Both the position numbers and the translations under genes were made by a program. The notes below the pieces were generated by a model. That model was not told the origin of the DNA. It saw nothing but the letters and a program-made list of their open reading frames with translations, and made no database searches. From assembly GCF_000733925.1 (NCBI RefSeq), contig NZ_JPOO01000003.1, forward strand, positions 496,001-560,000: a stretch of DNA of 64,000 nucleotides, in the 5' to 3' direction. Position 1 is the first letter of the stretch; every line of letters begins with the position of its first letter. Shown here piece by piece: positions 7,925 to 17,245 of the stretch. The stretch comes from Arenibacter algicola (GTDB taxonomy: Bacteria > Bacteroidota > Bacteroidia > Flavobacteriales > Flavobacteriaceae).

Positions 7925-9547
7925 TTATATACTTTTAGGGTCTACATAAAAATTTTCATCAACTTCAACAGTTTGGATATCCTCTTCATAGGTTTTTGAT
8001 TTCCAACCTGCATTGGGGTAATACCAATCTTCGCTACCATTTATACTTAGTCTTAGAGGCATATCAAAACCATTGACAATATTGGTATATCTAAATCGCA
8101 GTTGTTTATTTTTTACCTCATATTCCAAAATGGGTATCTTAACAGTCCTGAGGTATTGGTCAAAAAATTGGGTAAGGTCAATACCAGAACTTTTACTTAT
8201 ATAATCCTCAATTTCTTTTGTGGTAACCGTTTTATGGTAGAATTCTTTGTTGAGCCCCCTAAGGATGGTACGCCATTTTTCATCGTCTTCAAGAAGTTGC
8301 CTTAAGGTGTGCAACATATTGGCACCCTTATAGTACATGTCTCCCGAACCTTGTTTGTTAACATTATAAGGGCCAATTATGGGCTTGTCGTTATTAATAT
8401 TTGCCCTGGTACCCACTACATATTCCGAGGCAGCTTTTTTACCGAAGTGGTAATCTACATACAAGTTTTCCGAATAGGCCGTAAAGCTTTCGTGTATCCA
8501 CATATCGGCCATATCCTTGTAGGTTATATTATTGGCGAACCATTCATGACCCGATTCATGGATAAGGATAAAATCGAATTTTAATCCCCAACCAGTTTTT
8601 GAAAGGTCTCTGCCCAAATATCCATTCTTGAACTGATTACCGTAAGTAACCGAACTTTGATGTTCCATCCCCAAATACGGTACTTCCACCAACTTAAAGC
8701 CGTCTTCATAAAAGGGGTAGGGGCCAAACCAATGTTCAAAGGCTTCCATCATCATTGGAGCCTGTTTGAACTGTTCCTTGGCTTTTTCCTCATTATCCCG
8801 CAGTACATAATAGTCCATCGACAATTTTCCCTTTTCCCCAATATAAGTTTCACCAAAATGGACATAATCGCCTATATTGATATTTACCCCATAATTGTTG
8901 ATAGGATTGGCCACATACCAATGATAGGTATTTCCATCCTTATTTTCCACCACTTTTAGAAGCCTTCCATTGGAGACATCCATTAAGTCTTTTGGAGTTG
9001 TAATGCTTATGGCCATACTATCTACCTCATCGTACATATGGTCCTTATTTGGCCACCAGATGCTGGCGCCCAAACCCTGACAGGAAGTGGCTACAAAGTG
9101 TTTTCCATTGTTATCTCTTTTCCATGAGAAACCACCGTCCCATGGGGCTCGGACTGCTTCTTTGGGATGACCAGAGTAATACACTTTTATTTCATTTACG
9201 TCCCCTTTCCGTTGTGGCTTCTTAAGGGTGACAAAATGGGCGTTTCCATTCGATTCCCAATTTAAATTATGTCCATCCTGGGTAATCTTTTCAATAATTA
9301 GAGGCGGTTGAAGGTCTACTTGCAGCAGCTGCTGTTCTTCCAAAACTGTATAACGAATTATATTACTACCCGAAATGAATTTCTCATCGGGTTTCACTTC
9401 AACACTCAAATTATAAAAATTAAGGTCCCACCAAGAGCGCTCAGGGGTAATACTGCCTCTTAGGGTATCCTGTTTGGTAAACGTCGGCTGTTGTGAATAG
9501 GAGGAAAGAGCCCAACCGAACAACAAGCATATCGTTATTTTCTTCAT
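7925..9547 (-). CDS. M1 family zinc metallopeptidase, secreted
   Basis: A 540-residue aminopeptidase-type protein with a signal peptide (MKKITICLLFGWALSSYSQ). The substrate-recognition segment GMEHQ precedes the zinc motif HESGHEWFANN, and the third ligand Glu follows 18 residues later in WIHESFTAYSE, so the catalytic machinery is intact. I place the start at 9547 rather than at an upstream in-frame ATG at 9574: the 9547 ATG overlaps the upstream gene's stop as ATGA and leads directly into the signal peptide. The protein is shorter than typical M1 aminopeptidases and seems to lack the C-terminal helical domain. Confidence 0.93.
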   Translation of the reverse strand: MKKITICLLFGWALSSYSQQPTFTKQDTLRGSITPERSWWDLNFYNLSVEVKPDEKFISGSNIIRYTVLEEQQLLQVDLQPPLIIEKITQDGHNLNWESNGNAHFVTLKKPQRKGDVNEIKVYYSGHPKEAVRAPWDGGFSWKRDNNGKHFVATSCQGLGASIWWPNKDHMYDEVDSMAISITTPKDLMDVSNGRLLKVVENKDGNTYHWYVANPINNYGVNINIGDYVHFGETYIGEKGKLSMDYYVLRDNEEKAKEQFKQAPMMMEAFEHWFGPYPFYEDGFKLVEVPYLGMEHQSSVTYGNQFKNGYLGRDLSKTGWGLKFDFILIHESGHEWFANNITYKDMADMWIHESFTAYSENLYVDYHFGKKAASEYVVGTRANINNDKPIIGPYNVNKQGSGDMYYKGANMLHTLRQLLEDDEKWRTILRGLNKEFYHKTVTTKEIEDYISKSSGIDLTQFFDQYLRTVKIPILEYEVKNKQLRFRYTNIVNGFDMPLRLSINGSEDWYYPNAGWKSKTYEEDIQTVEVDENFYVDPKSI

Positions 9548-10332
9548 TTTAAAAGCGATATTAATTTCTTCCATGACTTTTCATAAGCCATATTATTTGG
9601 TCCATAAGCTTCTTGGGCACCCCTACTCATAAAAGCATGACCTGCGTCTTCATATATGTCAAAAGTATAAAGGTTACCATAATCCTTCATTGTTTTTTCA
9701 GTATCGGGAATCGTCATATTTACCTTATTATCGGCAGCACCATAAAAACCATATACTGGCGATTTAATAAATTTTAATATAGTTAAATCCTGTGGGGCCG
9801 CACCGTAATAAACCATTACATTTTCCAGATTTGGGTTTTGTGCCGCATAACTGAAACTCTGGGAGCCCCCCCAACCAAATCCAACAACCGAAATTTTCCC
9901 ATTGACGGCTGGGTCATTTTCTACGTAATTATAGACCAAGTTCAAATCTTTTGTTACATGCTCCTGATCCAGGGCATAAATGGCATCTCTAACCTTATCA
10001 TTATTTTCAAAATCGGTAGTTTTTTCAATACCCTCAACGCGATTCGATATTAGATCTGGGGATATTACCAAAAATCCTTGGCCTGCCACCTTCTCCGAAA
10101 AGGTCATTATCCATTCATTTAATCCCAGATTTTCGTGAATTACAATCACTGCTTTGGTAGCTGCACGGCTTTCAGGATACACAACAAAAGCCTTTAAAAC
10201 GCTACCGTTATCCCTTTCAAAATCTACCCATTCCGCATGTATAAGGGAATCGGAAAGTTGTTTTGATCCTTGGGCCTTTAATATCCCGCTAAAGCCCAAC
10301 ACGAGGACAAGTATTTGTAAATTTAATTTCAT
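9544..10332 (-). CDS. dienelactone hydrolase family protein without canonical nucleophile
   Basis: A 262-residue exported alpha/beta hydrolase (signal peptide in the first ~20 residues). The fold markers of the dienelactone hydrolase family are clear: VIVIHENLGLNEW at the oxyanion strand, the acid in GFYGAADNKV and the catalytic His in DAGHAFMSRG. The nucleophile elbow, normally G-x-C-x-G-G, reads GFGWGG, so residue 153 (codon 9874-9876, GGT) is Gly where Cys or Ser is expected. This could be an inactive or repurposed member. Its stop overlaps the M1 peptidase start (ATGA), indicating translational coupling. Confidence 0.88.
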   Translation of the reverse strand: MKLNLQILVLVLGFSGILKAQGSKQLSDSLIHAEWVDFERDNGSVLKAFVVYPESRAATKAVIVIHENLGLNEWIMTFSEKVAGQGFLVISPDLISNRVEGIEKTTDFENNDKVRDAIYALDQEHVTKDLNLVYNYVENDPAVNGKISVVGFGWGGSQSFSYAAQNPNLENVMVYYGAAPQDLTILKFIKSPVYGFYGAADNKVNMTIPDTEKTMKDYGNLYTFDIYEDAGHAFMSRGAQEAYGPNNMAYEKSWKKLISLLK

Positions 10333-10357
10333 ACAATTTAGTTCTAACCGTCCTATT

Positions 10358-11689
10358 TTACCTTAAAATCGCATTTGGAAACACCACTACACTTTCAAAA
10401 CCGTCCTTCCCAACAGCAGACACCCCAAAGAAAAAATTGTCCAATACAACACCTTCCAAGGTAAATTCCGAAACGTCGCCCACAAACCTGCTATGGTCCC
10501 AAGTGGGGGATGTGGTATCCCTCCAATAAATTTTATATCCGGTTGCGCCGGGAACCTTGCTCCATTGAAATTTTGCCGATGGTTCTACAATACCTCCGAT
10601 TTTTACTTCTTTAGGGGCAGGAGGTGCCCAGGCCAAGGAAGCCAGATTAATGGCATTCACTGAAGTTAATTTTTTGGCATAGTCAAAATTCACATGTTCC
10701 ATAACATCTCCATAAGCTATTCCATTTTCTACCCGAATATCCTGATGCTGTTGGGTGTAATTTTCATGTGCCTCCATTATCCTTATTCCGGCATAACCCG
10801 CATCATTAAAGGGACGGTGGTGGCCACCACGTCCAAACCTATCCAATCTATAGATCATCATTGGGTTCATTTCCGGCATATAGGTTTTAACGTTCTTATA
10901 AACGTATCGAGCCAATTGTCTGGAAATACCGTCTACTTCCCCTCCATAAAACCTGCGCATATTTCTTTCCCTTTCCGTCTCGGTAGGGGGCACAGGTTCA
11001 GAAAAAATCCTAAAATCGGTATTACTAATAATTCCATCTCCCCCCTTAATATTGCCTATCATATCGTTGTTGAATATTCCAATAATATCCCATCCCTTTT
11101 CCTTGGCACTTTTTACCAGGCCCTGGCCCCCAAAAAGACCTTGTTCCTCTCCTGAAAGTCCTAGGTATATGATACTGTTCTCAAACTTATAATTGGAAAG
11201 GACCCTAGCCGCCTCTATAGTCCCTGCCATACCACTGGCATTATCATTGGCACCGGGAGAATCCGAAGTGTAATTGTTGGCATCGCTGACACGCGAATCA
11301 ATATCCCCGCTCATAATAATATAGCGATCCGGATATGTGGTGCCCCTTTGGATGGCCACAACATTAACTACCCAAACATCCTTTGGAATCCGATTACTTT
11401 CTTCCTTTTTAACCAAGTCCCTTTGATAGCTTACCTCAAGGCAATCGTTGCATTTTTCGGAAATCCTGTCGAACTCGCTTTTGATCCATCGTCTTGCTGC
11501 GCCTATTCCCCTTGTATTGGAAATAGTATCACTTAGGGTATGGCGTGTACCGAAACTTACCAAAGTTGTAACGTCTTTTTTAATTCTTTCGGCCGAAACC
11601 TTGTTCATAATATCATAGATACGCTGGTCTGTTTGCCCTATTAAGCAAACAGAAAATAAAAATATATAGGCAATAGCAAATTTGTGCAT
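10358..11689 (-). CDS. M28 family zinc peptidase, secreted
   Basis: A 443-residue exported protein (signal peptide FAIAYIFLFSVCLIGQ). The M28 metal site is readable: an Asp in SPGANDNASG, the Glu pair in LSGEEQGLFG, the Asp in FNNDMIGN and a His near GGHHRPFND. Residues ~350-440 form a fibronectin type III-like domain (GYKIYWRDTTSPTWD), a usual appendage in flavobacterial M28 proteins. No type IX secretion C-terminal domain is visible. It lies 25 bases upstream of the dienelactone-hydrolase-like gene, so a peptidase operon M28-DLH-M1-YdeI is likely. Substrates are probably extracellular peptides. Confidence 0.92.
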   Translation of the reverse strand: MHKFAIAYIFLFSVCLIGQTDQRIYDIMNKVSAERIKKDVTTLVSFGTRHTLSDTISNTRGIGAARRWIKSEFDRISEKCNDCLEVSYQRDLVKKEESNRIPKDVWVVNVVAIQRGTTYPDRYIIMSGDIDSRVSDANNYTSDSPGANDNASGMAGTIEAARVLSNYKFENSIIYLGLSGEEQGLFGGQGLVKSAKEKGWDIIGIFNNDMIGNIKGGDGIISNTDFRIFSEPVPPTETERERNMRRFYGGEVDGISRQLARYVYKNVKTYMPEMNPMMIYRLDRFGRGGHHRPFNDAGYAGIRIMEAHENYTQQHQDIRVENGIAYGDVMEHVNFDYAKKLTSVNAINLASLAWAPPAPKEVKIGGIVEPSAKFQWSKVPGATGYKIYWRDTTSPTWDHSRFVGDVSEFTLEGVVLDNFFFGVSAVGKDGFESVVVFPNAILR

Positions 11690-11744
11690 TCGTCTTGGGT
11701 TTTAACTTGGTAATTTACGTTTATCCGTAAAATTAACTTCTTAA

Positions 11745-12941
11745 TTATTTGTTAAGTCCTCCTTTTCGCAGTGCCCATATTCCTAGAATAGGACCAATGC
11801 TCAGAACTGTAAAAATATAACTGGAATCTACAACTTCCAACCAGTAAGTTAGCAATTGTATGCTAATTATACTGATAGAGAAACCAATGCAATTTACCAG
11901 GGTAAGTGCCGTACCCTTTAGCTCCAAAGGCACTGCAGAAGCCACCAAGGTGGAGAATTGGGGCGAATCCGAAACCACAAACATTCCCCAAAGGCAAAAA
12001 GCCAATAGAAATAGGTAGGAGGGCAGGAGAAAAAACAAAGGGGAGGCTATACAGAGGACCCCCGACAGCAGCAATGAAATCAGGGCAACTTTCCTACTTC
12101 CCCATCTAAGTGCAAAATGTCCGCCAATGGCACATGAAATACCGCCCAGACCAATAATGGAAAATGTCCACAAGGAAAACGGAAGATGGTTATTATGAAT
12201 GGAATTGTAAGTTTTAATAGCAAAGGGAATGAAGGCCCAGAACGCATATAGTTCCCACATATGTCCAAAGTAGCCTATGGCCGCTTTCTTAAATGCAGGG
12301 ATCTTAAAAAGTGCCATTCCTGCTCTTAGTTGCAACACCTTACTAGGTTTTCTATACGGACCATCGGGGACCATAAAATAAATGGTTGCCCCGCCCAGAA
12401 TTGTCAATAAGGTGGTTATTGTAATTACAATGCTATAATCTTCGCTCAATTTCAAGCCTTGCAGCAAATGGGGAAATGCCGTACCCAGCACCAAGGCACC
12501 GACCAAATATCCAAGGGCCTTGCCCAAGCCTTTTTCATAGTAATCGGCTGCTATCTTCATCCCTACAGGGTAAATGCCCGCAAGAAAAAAACCGGCTCCC
12601 AATCTTGCCATAAAAAGTGTTGTATTGGAGATGTCCTGGAACAGAAGCACCATATTACATATTGCTGCCGAGAAGGCGCTGAACATAAAAACTTTGGAAG
12701 GGGAAAAGCGATCCGCAATCATAAAAATAGCAAACACCAAGGTGCCCAAAATAAAACCTATTTGAACCGAAGACAGCACATAGCCAATAATTTCGGTTCC
12801 CAATCCTGTTTTTAGGACTAGGTCATCCAAAACGGCGTTACCAGCAAACCACAACGAAGTGCACGCAAATTGCGAAACTATAATGATGGGCAGTATATAA
12901 GAACCCGACTTCAATTTGGCAATAGGTTTCACAACGGACAT
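11745..12941 (-). CDS. MFS transporter
   Basis: A 398-residue polytopic membrane protein with about twelve hydrophobic segments and the major facilitator layout: a first half up to ~190, a short cytoplasmic loop (PDGPYRKPSKVLQLRAG) and a second half. A family loop motif is seen after the second helix (IADRFSPSKVFM). The substrate cannot be predicted; similar flavobacterial proteins are annotated only as MFS transporters. It lies 55 bases upstream of the M28 peptidase gene on the same strand and could supply it with a shared transcript. Confidence 0.88.
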   Translation of the reverse strand: MSVVKPIAKLKSGSYILPIIIVSQFACTSLWFAGNAVLDDLVLKTGLGTEIIGYVLSSVQIGFILGTLVFAIFMIADRFSPSKVFMFSAFSAAICNMVLLFQDISNTTLFMARLGAGFFLAGIYPVGMKIAADYYEKGLGKALGYLVGALVLGTAFPHLLQGLKLSEDYSIVITITTLLTILGGATIYFMVPDGPYRKPSKVLQLRAGMALFKIPAFKKAAIGYFGHMWELYAFWAFIPFAIKTYNSIHNNHLPFSLWTFSIIGLGGISCAIGGHFALRWGSRKVALISLLLSGVLCIASPLFFLLPSYLFLLAFCLWGMFVVSDSPQFSTLVASAVPLELKGTALTLVNCIGFSISIISIQLLTYWLEVVDSSYIFTVLSIGPILGIWALRKGGLNK

Positions 12942-13007
12942 GTATGAACAGATATAATCTAAAATAGTCGCAACAACCTATATTTGATTACGCAAGATTT
13001 TACTTTC

Positions 13008-15215
13008 TTAATCAATAAAATGCTCCAATAGTCCACGGACATTTTTAATGCTGTCCACATAATAAGTAGCCTGGGTCTTTTGCCTACCTACCTTTACCGT
13101 AATGGCGCTTTCCGGTAATTCCTGGAACATAAATTCATCGGTCCAGTCATCACCTATGGCAAATACAAAATCATATTCCTTTTGCGAAAATACGCGCATG
13201 GCAGCCCTACCTTTATTTACATTACTGCTCTTAATTTCAATAACCTTATTTCCATTAAGTATGCTCAGATCGTCGTTGGCTATAAGACTTGTAAGTACTG
13301 TATTGAGTTCCGTGGCCCGTTTTTGGCCAAAATCTGGATCGGTCTTTCGGTAGTGCCATGCCAGGGAATAGTTTTTTTCTTCAATAAAACTACCCGGCGT
13401 CCTATCCACAAAAGATTCCAATACTGGGTGAATTTTTTCCATCCAATCTTTTTTTACATTCTCCAACATTCTAAAATCTTCCCCATTTTCGGAAATCCAC
13501 ACCCCATGTTCCACAATCATGTTGTACTTCTTTGGTAAAAACCATTTGGTAAAAGTGTCCTTATCCCGACCACTAATTAAATAGACATCCGTGTTTTCCA
13601 ATGCGGACATGCGGTCCAACAAACCATACAATGCCTCATCCGGATTGGCCTTTTGTGGATCCCCGTGAAAGCCCGCCAAGGTACCATCATAGTCCAGGAA
13701 CATTAATCTTTTTTTCGCTTTAATATAATCCTTTTTAATGTCGCTCAAAATATCATTGGACAACCTGCGCGACTTATAGGAATGGTCTATTAGTTTTTGA
13801 TTTTTCAGGGAGGTCATAAAATCATTGGCCCATTTTTCAACGTTATACCTTTCCAATCTCTTTTGCAAAATGGCATTTCTTGCCTTCTGCTCTTCAACCG
13901 GCATATTAATGGCCTCGTAAAGGGTATCCGCAATCTCTTCAAAATTATTGGGGTTTATGAGCAGGGCTTCATTCATTTCATTAGCGGAACCAGCCATCTC
14001 ACTCAGGATAAGAACGCCTGTTTTATCCGTTCTTGTTGCAATATATTCTTTGGCTACAAGGTTCATCCCATCACGTATTGGGGTCAGCCAGGCAATATCG
14101 CTGGAGGTATAAAGATCAATCAGGTTCTCGAACGGCATGGAGCGGTAAAAATACCAAATGGGCGTCCAGCTCACGGTAGAGAATTCGCCATTGATCCTAC
14201 CCACCAATTCGTCTATTTCTTTTTTCAATAATTGATATTGTGGCACATTTGATCTTGATGGAACAGCTAGAACAATAAGTCTAACCTTTTCCTTATACTG
14301 TGGGTATTTGTTCAAAAAGTATTCAAAGGCATTAAGTCGTTTTGCAATCCCTTTGGAATAATCCAATCGGTCTATAGATAAAAAGAATTTGGCCTCCGGA
14401 TCCGATTCCTTGTGCATATCCAGCCTGCGCTGTAATTCAGATCGCTCACCAGTTTTGTTTTTATCATGTTTTTTAGCCGCATCACTAAATTTCTTGTAAT
14501 CGATTCCCATAGGAAAAGAATCCACTTTAATAACCCTATCCTCCAGATAAATATCGTTAAAACTAACCTCAAGCCCCAATAACCTTCGAACAGAACTTAA
14601 AAAATGCCGTTCGTAATCATAGGTATGGAAACCTACCAAATCCGATCCCAACAACCCCATTAGAACTTCCTTACGCCAGGGTAAGGTTCTAAAGATTTCG
14701 TATGATGGAAAGGGAATATGCAAAAAGAAACCAATGGAAATATTTGGGCGTTTTTCCCTGACCATTTGTGGTACCAGCATTAATTGATAGTCATGTACCC
14801 AAATGGTATCGTTTTCCCCTGCTTCTTTCAAAATGGCATCCGCAAATTTTTGATTAACGCTTTTATAGGTGTCCCAGCTTTCCAACTCAAATTCTGAATA
14901 TTCCAAAAAATAATGAAAAAGAGGCCATATGGTACGGTTACTAAATCCATAATAAAAACCATCTACTTCCTCCGCAGTTAGATTTACTTTGGACGACCCG
15001 TGTTTAGCCAAGGCCTTGTCTATTTCAGGAGCAAGTCCGTCCGGAATCTCTTCATCCGTTAATCCACTCCAACCGATCCATAAACTATCGCCCCCTGTAT
15101 GAACAGATTTCATACCCGTTGCCAACCCGCCTACACTTGGTATTGCAGTGATGCCTCCATTGTCAATTTGTAATTGAACGGGTAATCTATTTGAGATTAT
15201 GATAGTTTTGTCCAT
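13008..15215 (-). CDS. bifunctional trehalose-6-phosphate synthase/phosphatase (OtsA-OtsB fusion)
   Basis: A 735-residue fusion. Residues 1-~470 are a GT20 glycosyltransferase: IISNRLPVQL with the GGLATG loop near the start, IWVHDYQLMLVP, and DGMNLVAKEY for the nucleotide sugar. It joins UDP-glucose to glucose-6-phosphate. Residues ~500-735 are a HAD phosphatase with the catalytic DYDGTL, the SGRDKDT motif and GDDWTDEFMF, which releases trehalose. The fusion is common in Bacteroidetes. It diverges from a GH15 gene across a 103-base region with repeats, so both may be controlled together in osmotic or desiccation stress (inference). Confidence 0.96.
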   Translation of the reverse strand: MDKTIIISNRLPVQLQIDNGGITAIPSVGGLATGMKSVHTGGDSLWIGWSGLTDEEIPDGLAPEIDKALAKHGSSKVNLTAEEVDGFYYGFSNRTIWPLFHYFLEYSEFELESWDTYKSVNQKFADAILKEAGENDTIWVHDYQLMLVPQMVREKRPNISIGFFLHIPFPSYEIFRTLPWRKEVLMGLLGSDLVGFHTYDYERHFLSSVRRLLGLEVSFNDIYLEDRVIKVDSFPMGIDYKKFSDAAKKHDKNKTGERSELQRRLDMHKESDPEAKFFLSIDRLDYSKGIAKRLNAFEYFLNKYPQYKEKVRLIVLAVPSRSNVPQYQLLKKEIDELVGRINGEFSTVSWTPIWYFYRSMPFENLIDLYTSSDIAWLTPIRDGMNLVAKEYIATRTDKTGVLILSEMAGSANEMNEALLINPNNFEEIADTLYEAINMPVEEQKARNAILQKRLERYNVEKWANDFMTSLKNQKLIDHSYKSRRLSNDILSDIKKDYIKAKKRLMFLDYDGTLAGFHGDPQKANPDEALYGLLDRMSALENTDVYLISGRDKDTFTKWFLPKKYNMIVEHGVWISENGEDFRMLENVKKDWMEKIHPVLESFVDRTPGSFIEEKNYSLAWHYRKTDPDFGQKRATELNTVLTSLIANDDLSILNGNKVIEIKSSNVNKGRAAMRVFSQKEYDFVFAIGDDWTDEFMFQELPESAITVKVGRQKTQATYYVDSIKNVRGLLEHFID

Positions 15216-15243
15216 AATTTGCTTTTTTTAAAGGTTATTCGCA

Positions 15244-15297
15244 TTAAATTTCCTTAAATTTCGGTAAAATGATGTGTAAAACCTACTAATTAGGTTT
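15244..15297. promoter_or_regulatory. repeat-rich divergent control region, otsAB / GH15
   Basis: The 103 bases between the two divergent starts hold a tandem direct repeat TTAAATTTC (15244-15252 and 15254-15262) and an inverted repeat AAACCTA (15279-15285) CTAAT TAGGTTT (15291-15297), the latter only 22 bases before the GH15 start. These look like protein-binding sites, but the binding protein is unknown and no clear TAnnTTTG box is present. Confidence 0.45.
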
Positions 15298-15318
15298 ATT
15301 TAAAGAATAAAATGATAT

Positions 15319-17130
15319 ATGGATAATTTAGACTACGGTATAATAGGGAATTGTAGAAGTGCTGCATTGATTTCTAAGAAGGGTTCTTTAGACTGGTGCT
15401 GTTTACCAGAGTTTGATTCCTCCTCCATTTTTGCAAAAATTTTAGATGATGAAATAGGAGGTAGCTTTGAAATCCTTGTAGATGACACTTATACCATAGA
15501 ACAAAAATATATTCCCCTTACTGCAATCTTGGTCACTAAATTTTCCGATGGTGAAAATAGTTTTGAAATACAGGATTTTATGCCGCGTTATTACAAACCA
15601 AGCGGGGGATACAATGCACCACCGGAAATTATAAGATATATAAAACACCTTTCCGGCAAACCCGTATTCAAGGTTTTGTACAATCCCAAATTGGAGTATG
15701 CCATGGGGAAAACAAATACCTATGTGAAAGAAAGTTTTATTGCCAGTTTAACCCATGAAGTAAAATTTGACACTTTTTTTCTCTACACTTCCTTCAACAA
15801 GGAAGATATCATTTCGCAAGAAGAAATAGTTCTGGAAAGCGATGGGTATTTTCTCTTGGGCTACAATGAAAAGATATTGGAACCAACCTTGGAAAGGGTC
15901 TATTTGGAACTGGAGCGCACCAAGGTATACTGGTTGAATTGGTCCAGTAAGACACCCACTTATAAGAAATATGATGCCGAGATAAAAAGAAGTGCCCTAA
16001 CCCTAAAGATGTTGAGTTATGACAAGTCGGGGGCAGTTCTTGCCGCTGCAACCACCTCGCTCCCTGAAACCATAGGGGAGGTCAGAAATTGGGACTATCG
16101 CTTTTGTTGGATACGGGATGCTTCCATGGTTATCAAGGTCGTGGGCCAATTAGGACATAAGAATATAGCCAAACGATATTTACAATTTATTATCGACCTC
16201 ATCCCCGATAAGGATGAGAAATTACAGATCATGTACGGCATCAACAAAGAAAAAAAGTTGACCGAGGAAACTTTGGACCATTTAAAAGGGTACAAGGGTT
16301 CCAAACCAGTAAGAATAGGAAATGCCGCATATAAACAGCGACAGAACGATATTTATGGTATCCTAATGGACGTCATATATACCCAATTGGAAAAATTTGA
16401 CACGGAAATAGAAAATGGGGAAGAGCTATGGGGAATTACCAAAGGTATTGTTTGGATCGTAAATAAGCATTGGCAAGAGGCCGATAAGGGAATATGGGAA
16501 TTCCGTACGGAAGATAGGCATTTTACGTTTTCAAAAATTCTGTGCTGGACAGCCATCGATAGGGCGATTAAAGTAGCCGAACTTTTTGGTAAAAAGCGAA
16601 AAGTGGATAAATGGCGTACTTTGGAAAAACAGATCAGGGAGGATATCCATCAGCACGCGTGGAACGAAGAAAAACAGGCATTTACACAATCTTATGGGTC
16701 GCCGCATTTGGACGCCTCGGTCTTATTGATGGAATCCTACGGCTTCATTGACCCCAAAGACCCTAAATATGTAAGCACGGTACTGGCCATTGAAAAAGAA
16801 CTTTGCAATGACGGATTGCTATATAGGTATAAAAATGAGGATGACTTTGGACTGCCCTCCTCATCCTTTACCATTTGTACCTTTTGGTTCATCAATAGCC
16901 TGTTTAAGATAGGCCACGAAAAGAAGGCCATGAAACATTTTGACCAACTGTTAAGCTATAGCAATCATTTGGGTTTATTTAGTGAGGATATCGATTTTAA
17001 GACTAAAAGGTTGCTAGGAAACTTCCCGCAGGCTTATTCGCACTTGGCCCTGATAGAATGTGCCATGAATTTCTCCAAAAAACACAGTGAAATGGAAATT
17101 TTGGAATCCCTTCAGGACCACGACAAGTAA
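15319..17130 (+). CDS. glycoside hydrolase family 15 protein
   Basis: A 603-residue cytoplasmic protein without signal peptide. The N-terminal beta-sandwich (~1-230) begins with the family signature (YGIIGNCRSAALISKKGSLDW). The alpha/alpha-barrel catalytic domain (~240-590) contains VRNWDYRFCWIRDAS and late motifs around FPQAYSHLALIE. GH15 enzymes include glucoamylases and trehalases. Divergent pairing with the trehalose synthase fusion suggests trehalose or a related glucan as substrate, a context-based inference. Length is normal for bacterial GH15. It converges on the TIGR02757 gene. Confidence 0.9.
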   Translation: MDNLDYGIIGNCRSAALISKKGSLDWCCLPEFDSSSIFAKILDDEIGGSFEILVDDTYTIEQKYIPLTAILVTKFSDGENSFEIQDFMPRYYKPSGGYNAPPEIIRYIKHLSGKPVFKVLYNPKLEYAMGKTNTYVKESFIASLTHEVKFDTFFLYTSFNKEDIISQEEIVLESDGYFLLGYNEKILEPTLERVYLELERTKVYWLNWSSKTPTYKKYDAEIKRSALTLKMLSYDKSGAVLAAATTSLPETIGEVRNWDYRFCWIRDASMVIKVVGQLGHKNIAKRYLQFIIDLIPDKDEKLQIMYGINKEKKLTEETLDHLKGYKGSKPVRIGNAAYKQRQNDIYGILMDVIYTQLEKFDTEIENGEELWGITKGIVWIVNKHWQEADKGIWEFRTEDRHFTFSKILCWTAIDRAIKVAELFGKKRKVDKWRTLEKQIREDIHQHAWNEEKQAFTQSYGSPHLDASVLLMESYGFIDPKDPKYVSTVLAIEKELCNDGLLYRYKNEDDFGLPSSSFTICTFWFINSLFKIGHEKKAMKHFDQLLSYSNHLGLFSEDIDFKTKRLLGNFPQAYSHLALIECAMNFSKKHSEMEILESLQDHDK

Positions 17131-17245
17131 TATAAGTGACCAAATAAAAGCAAATAACAATATCTAGGGGCGGATTAGTCTGAAATTTTTAAATCTAAGG
17201 GGGATCCCGACATTTTTAGTAAGGTACGGCTAAAATAGATCGGTT

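Noticed and set aside
9548..9574. Upstream ATG for the M1 peptidase giving nine more residues
   Set aside because: It would bury the signal peptide behind a polar stretch; the ATG at 9547 overlaps the preceding stop as ATGA and leads into the signal directly.
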